64,000 nucleotides of DNA from Diplolepis rosae (taxonomy: Eukaryota > Arthropoda > Insecta > Hymenoptera > Diplolepididae). Below the pieces are notes generated by a model that worked only from the letters and a program-made list of their open reading frames with translations, had not been told where the DNA came from and searched no databases. The DNA lies in NCBI GenBank assembly GCA_030998225.1, contig JAPYXD010000522.1, positions 1,984,001 through 2,048,000 of the forward strand. The letters are read 5' to 3'. Position numbers and translations under genes: made by a program. Positions 60,116 to 64,000 of this stretch are shown here, piece by piece; position 1 is the first letter of the stretch, and each line of letters opens with the position of its first letter.

Positions 60116-60562
60116 ATTTTTTCTTTTAAAATTCACAAAATCACCTGTTTTTCATGCGGTCAAACTAGTTGTGCCCCTTAAGATCTTCTAGATGACGGAT
60201 ATATCCCAGACGCATTCCGCCATGGGACTTTGCATACAAACATTTTTGGTCACGATTGCCGGATGAGGGAACCGTCACATGAACGTGGAGGGTAGGTATT
60301 CCTTGTATCATAGTTTTAGTTGCCCAAAGTGCATGGTACAATGAATACCAACCAACGCAGAGTATGTTCAAATTGGCGAATTACATTACGAAGTCAAACG
60401 AAATAAATACTTCCACCAAAGGATGAAAAGAGGCCAACGTTTGCCGATAAAATAACTAAGTCTTTTCATCCTATGGTGGAAGTATTTACTTCGTAATGGA
60501 ACGCGTATCTATTAAAATGAATTGGTTGTCACTGAAATTGATTCGCGCTGACGTATTTACAC

Positions 60563-61024
60563 TAGACGTGTGCATTCTGTCGGATCGAATGTCGCAAATT
60601 CGATTCGATTCGCCTTATTTGTCGGATCGGATTTTTTCGATTCGATCGGCCGCATAGTCGAATGTCGAATATTCGACTTCCAAAGCACAATTGTTCGGAT
60701 CGGATTTTTTCGATTCGATCGGCCGTGTAGTCGAATGTCGAATATTCGACATCCGAAGCACCCTTCTTCGGATGTCGGATTTTCGACATTCCATCGGCCG
60801 TCCGTCGAATGTCGAATGTTCGACATCCGAAGCGCCTCAATTCGGATCGGATTTTTTCGATTCGATCGGCCGTATAGTCTAATGTCGAATATTCGACATC
60901 CGAAGCACCCTTCTTGGGATGTCGGATTTTCGACATTCGATCAGCCGTCCGTCGAATGTCGAACATTCGACATTCGATGGTGGCCAATATCGGATCGAAA
61001 ATCGAATCTTTTTGCACACCTCTA
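60563..61024. mobile_element. hAT-like MITE, 8-bp TSD, unit C only
   Basis: Ends TAGACGTGTGCA and TGCACACCTCTA (inverted), flanked by ATTTACAC (60,555-60,562 and 61,025-61,032). Units A and B read ATTTACA(C/T) once. The interior is made of inverted and tandem copies of GTCGAAT/ATTCGAC-type motifs, so long ORFs appear on both strands (151 codons each); these are by-products of the repeats. TAGAGGTGTGCA-type ends with 8-bp duplications point to hAT. Confidence 0.83.
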
Positions 61025-61530
61025 ATTTACACAAATTGGCTCCTCTAAAATTTTAGCCCTGAATTCGGGCAAATAGCAGATTTGGAGAGCAAATTTCTTC
61101 TTAATGAATTTATAAGAATTCATACTGTCGCATTGATAATTGTCGCAAAGCTGGATTGACGGAGCTCCTAGCGCATTTGCCTCAATTAGCTCAACTTTGT
61201 TTTTTTTTTTTTTTTTACTGGGGAATGGTGCATATAAACCATATAAAGGCAGATACTGTACGGGTGATCAAATTCTTACAGAGTAAGAACAAAATCAAAC
61301 CGAGGAAGTAAGAGTCGAATTGTACACTTCTTCAGTCCGCTTTATCATCCGGTGTTTGTCCGATCTTGTCGGACATTCAAAGCAGGGAACGTCGCATCCA
61401 ATATTCAGCCTAACGCTACGCTGGTTCCGACGTTGTATCCAATGTTCAAATTTTCAGTATATTAGGATATAAGATGGGTAAATAATTGAAGGAAATCTAA
61501 TTACTTCTAAGAGATTATATTTTATTTTAT

Positions 61531-61749
61531 AAGGGGTTATCAAGGTGATTCCAAAATAGACATTTTCTATTTGAAATATACATTAACGTGCGTCCGACGT
61601 ACGTTGTATGCCGAACCCAAATGTACCATGAAAATTCGCGACAGTTGCCAATAGGATGCGCGCGTATCCAGGTACGGCATACGACGTACGTCGGACGCAC
61701 GTGAATGTTTATGTCGGCTAGAAATTGTCCATTCTGGAATCACCTTCAT
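61531..61749. mobile_element. Foldback MITE downstream of copy C, deleted
   Basis: Counterpart of 4,383-4,764 with its central part missing. Ends AAGGTGATTCC and GGAATCACCTT. Confidence 0.65.
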
Positions 61750-61763
61750 GTATGCATATCTGA

Positions 61764-61769
61764 TTTATT
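61764..61769 (-). terminator. Candidate poly(A) signal, copy C
   Basis: AATAAA on the minus strand, positionally equivalent to the signals at 4,782 and 36,975. Retained although the copy appears broken. Confidence 0.45.
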
Positions 61770-61901
61770 TTAGATTATAATTGTCGTTTTTTTAATTTTT
61801 TTTTCATAACACTTAAACTTTGATAACACTCATAATAAAGTTGGATACAGAGCCATGTTACAAGAAATCGACTCGTCCTCCCTTCCTTTGTGTCGTACCC
61901 A

Positions 61902-62633
61902 TCAGACCACGGTACAACACGATGAACACGATGCACTGTTCTGTAATTCAGGTAACACGAATCTTTCAAAAACGGTATTAGTTTTTCGACATAAGAGTTT
62001 TGCTCCAGTGTTATGCATTACAACTTCCTCGCAAATTGCTACAATTCTACTGTTATAAAATAAAGGGCTACCTTTCCAATTATAGTTCTGAAATAAAAAG
62101 GAGTTCGGATTATTATATTTCTCTTAAGGATAACAAAGATGCTCGAAAAATATTTTAGTTAACAAATTTTAACTCTCTTTACTTACATCAGAATCGTATC
62201 CATTTAATGAGACTTTGATAGAATCGTCATATCCAGCAGACCATGTGGTTGGGGTGCATTCCTGCTTAGTCAGATCTGTGTATAAAAATTAGTATATGCT
62301 ATAGTAATCCCTAGCGAACCGGCTGAACGCTACTTTTACGCTGCAGCGTAAAGCCAGCGTAAAACTAGCGTAAAGTAGCAATGTAGATCATGAAAGCGTC
62401 AAAATAAATATTTAAATTGTTTCCGTATCCTTATCTTACGTTGAAATGTAGTGGAGGTATGCAATAAATTTATTTATCAAATAAATATAACAACGTCCCT
62501 ACTAAAATGTACTTTATAAATATAATCCGACTGACGTGATCCTTGCCGGTCTTGGCGATGCTGTACCAATGTTGTGGCCAACTGCTGCCCCAAATAGGTG
62601 CAACAACTGTCCCTCAAGTAAACAACAGCGTCC
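61902..62633 (-). pseudogene. Gene copy C, exons 7-9, probably broken
   Basis: Exons 7 (62,547-62,633), 8 (62,187-62,275) and 9 (61,902-61,940) align with copies A and B with the same lengths and phases; exons 1-6 would lie beyond the right edge. In exon 7 the Arg codon CGA (residue 198 in A) is TGA at 62,614-62,616. The exon 7 donor is GC rather than GT (ACCG/GCAAGG). Exon 8 is still open but diverged and gains a Cys (KQECTPTTW). A premature stop with about a quarter of the protein missing suggests a pseudogene. A sequencing error, or use of a truncated product, cannot be excluded. Confidence 0.72.
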
Positions 62634-63159
62634 CTATATAATAGGACCAGTTGAACCAAGTAGAAGTCTACAAGTATCAACTTGGCTCAACTCGTTTCTG
62701 CTAGTTTCAGCTAACATTTCCCACTCATGTAATGTACTTTGGTTCCCAAGTTTAGTTTTAACTGGTTTCGACTTGAATTTCGAACCAAAATATTTTCAGT
62801 CGAATGCTGACACTGGCTGAGACTAGCTGACTGTAATTCACTTGGATTATAAAGCTGAAATCCAACTGGTTTGAAATTGTATTTATATTTCCAAATCCGG
62901 TATTTCCATCCCTAACGGACCTGGCCAAGTGAACCATACGCTCGTATTCACTTTTAGACGATCATAACACAGGTCACACTTACGCCTGTATGTCCTGAAG
63001 TTTGTTTCTAGATCCACTTCCGGGTCGAACTAGACCAAAATCTTCTACAGAAACATGAGTCAAATAAAAGAAGTACAGGGTTTTCCGATTAGAGGTTTCA
63101 TGATGGATAACCCGCTATTTTGGCAGCTTTCATGATAAGAGATTTCATTTTTTGACAGA

Positions 63160-64000
63160 TGTTACGTCAGAAACGTAACAGTTCTCTTCTTAAAAGATTC
63201 CTCGTTTTATGTAAGGATCGAAAGGATCCTTTCTATGGGATGAGGAGAAGTCAGTGATTGCGAATGGTTATTGATATAAAGTATGTTTATTGACAATCAA
63301 ATTGTGAAACGAATAAGCACAATGGAATTGGAAATCGAATTGAAATTTAGATGTACCTTTGTAATTACCCTGAGTGAAATTTGCTTGACGATTTGTTAAG
63401 TCCAGTGGAGCGAATGTGGTCAGTTGAGTCTTCGTTGCAATCTTTGAGATAGTACTTGTTTGATGGGAAATTCGTAGTAGACGGTTGATCTAGTTGATTC
63501 TTGGTCCTAGTTTTAGAGAGAATTTGGAAGGCGATTCCCCTTCACTTTCTAATGTCGTTGAACTCAGCGTCGAGTAAGAATTTGTCTGAGTAGCGGTAAA
63601 ATCTGATGATCCTGGACTGAACTCGTAGCGTAGAGATAATGAAACTAGACCAGACTCGCGGCGTAGAGATGATGGTACTGGACTAGACTTGCCGTGTAGA
63701 GATGATGGTACTGGACTGGACTCGCGTTGGTTACATTGTAGAAATCGCACGTTGACTACTAACTGAACTGATCTCTATTGGAACTTTCGGTTTTTATAGA
63801 ACTTTGAAAGGTCACCTATGGTGGGAGTAAAAAACAAGGTGTACCACCTTTTCCATATTTGGTATTAACCCTTTCGTTACGGCAGCCCGCTCCACAGAGC
63901 TGACGCCACGGAACGGGGCACCGTGTCGCGAAGTGTGCACATTGCACGCTGGTAAACTGGTTTTCGACGTACTTTTTTAAGTTTTACATAACGACATATT
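63160..64000 (-). mobile_element. LTR, related to 49,519-50,459, running off right edge
   Basis: Minus orientation: TGTTACGTCAGAAACGTAAC at 63,160 is the complement of the 3' end of the gene B LTR, and homology continues through the TATA region (TTTTTATAGAACTTTGAAAG near 63,795). Beyond about 63,805 the sequence differs, so U3 is diverged or rearranged. The 86-codon ORF at 63,490-63,750 lies inside the LTR and is not a gene. Confidence 0.72.

Larger units (their letters stand above)
56717..64000. repeat. Tandem segmental duplication, unit C (partial)
   Basis: Third unit, cut by the right edge. It repeats the gene-flanking blocks at 1-4,780 and then exons 9, 8 and 7 of a third gene copy. It lacks the foldback found in intron 7 of A and B (5,548-5,970 and 37,597-37,966). 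Its exon 8 is clearly more diverged than A is from B. C therefore branched off before the A/B split, or has evolved faster. Confidence 0.88.

Noticed and set aside
60562..61025. Overlapping 151-codon ORFs on both strands
   Set aside because: They lie wholly within a hAT-like MITE built of inverted GTCGAAT words. Codon content is repetitive.
61775..61969. 64-codon minus-strand ORF over exon 9 ([17 protein letters not shown] frame)
   Set aside because: It looks protein-like but needs a phase that exon 8 cannot supply. The phase-0 frame ends at TGA after 12 residues. I keep the terminal exon as the least certain part of the model.
63490..63750. 86-codon minus-strand ORF
   Set aside because: Located inside an LTR (U5/R side). 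It reflects imperfect repeats of the TCGCG(T/G)-rich segment and there is no gag motif.
1..64000. Integrated viral segment (for example polydnavirus-like) as source of the secreted gene family
   Set aside because: Tandem secreted genes raised the idea, but I see no viral structural or replication genes and no excision-site motifs. The array structure and eukaryotic introns need no viral explanation.

Overview
This is AT-rich animal nuclear DNA, most likely from an insect. Short exons are split by long introns, a TATA promoter precedes a signal-peptide exon, and about twenty transposable elements are present (cecropia-type mariners, DUF4817-type Tc1/mariner relics, a pogo/Tigger-like relic, P-, hAT-, piggyBac- and MULE-like non-autonomous elements, a LINE 3' end, LTR remnants). 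There are no bacterial-style operons. I cannot fix the insect order.

The backbone is a tandem array of one gene. Position 1, position 26,457 and position 56,717 begin with the same sequence, so the window holds two whole repeat units (about 26.5 and 30.3 kb) and the start of a third. Each unit carries one copy on the minus strand. Copy A (4,921-26,329) and copy B (37,113-56,589) can each be assembled by eye into nine exons. All nine have GT/AG splice sites and compatible phases, and together they encode a 262-residue secreted protein of a family I do not recognise. Copy C shows only exons 7-9 (61,902-62,633) and has an in-frame stop plus a GC splice donor, so it is probably a pseudogene. The left edge falls about 128 bp upstream of where the start codon of a fourth copy should lie. 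A and B differ at 33 coding positions, 26 of them replacement changes, which fits a tandem, fast-evolving secreted protein such as a salivary or venom effector (inference).

Layout: 1-4,780 intergenic, TE-rich; 4,780-26,330 gene A; 26,460-36,950 intergenic with a B-only block (TIR element with a Cys-rich ORF, LINE end, tRNA-Lys-primed LTR remnant, mariner with a P-like insertion, nested hAT-like MITE); 36,960-56,590 gene B; 56,717-61,760 intergenic with a hAT-like MITE; 61,770-64,000 3' part of copy C and an LTR running off the right edge.

The paralogous copies act as empty-site controls: most mobile elements can be bounded to the base by comparing A, B and C. The clearest case is a 5,362-bp foldback with a 9-bp target duplication that alone expands intron 4 from 712 bp (B) to 6,081 bp (A).
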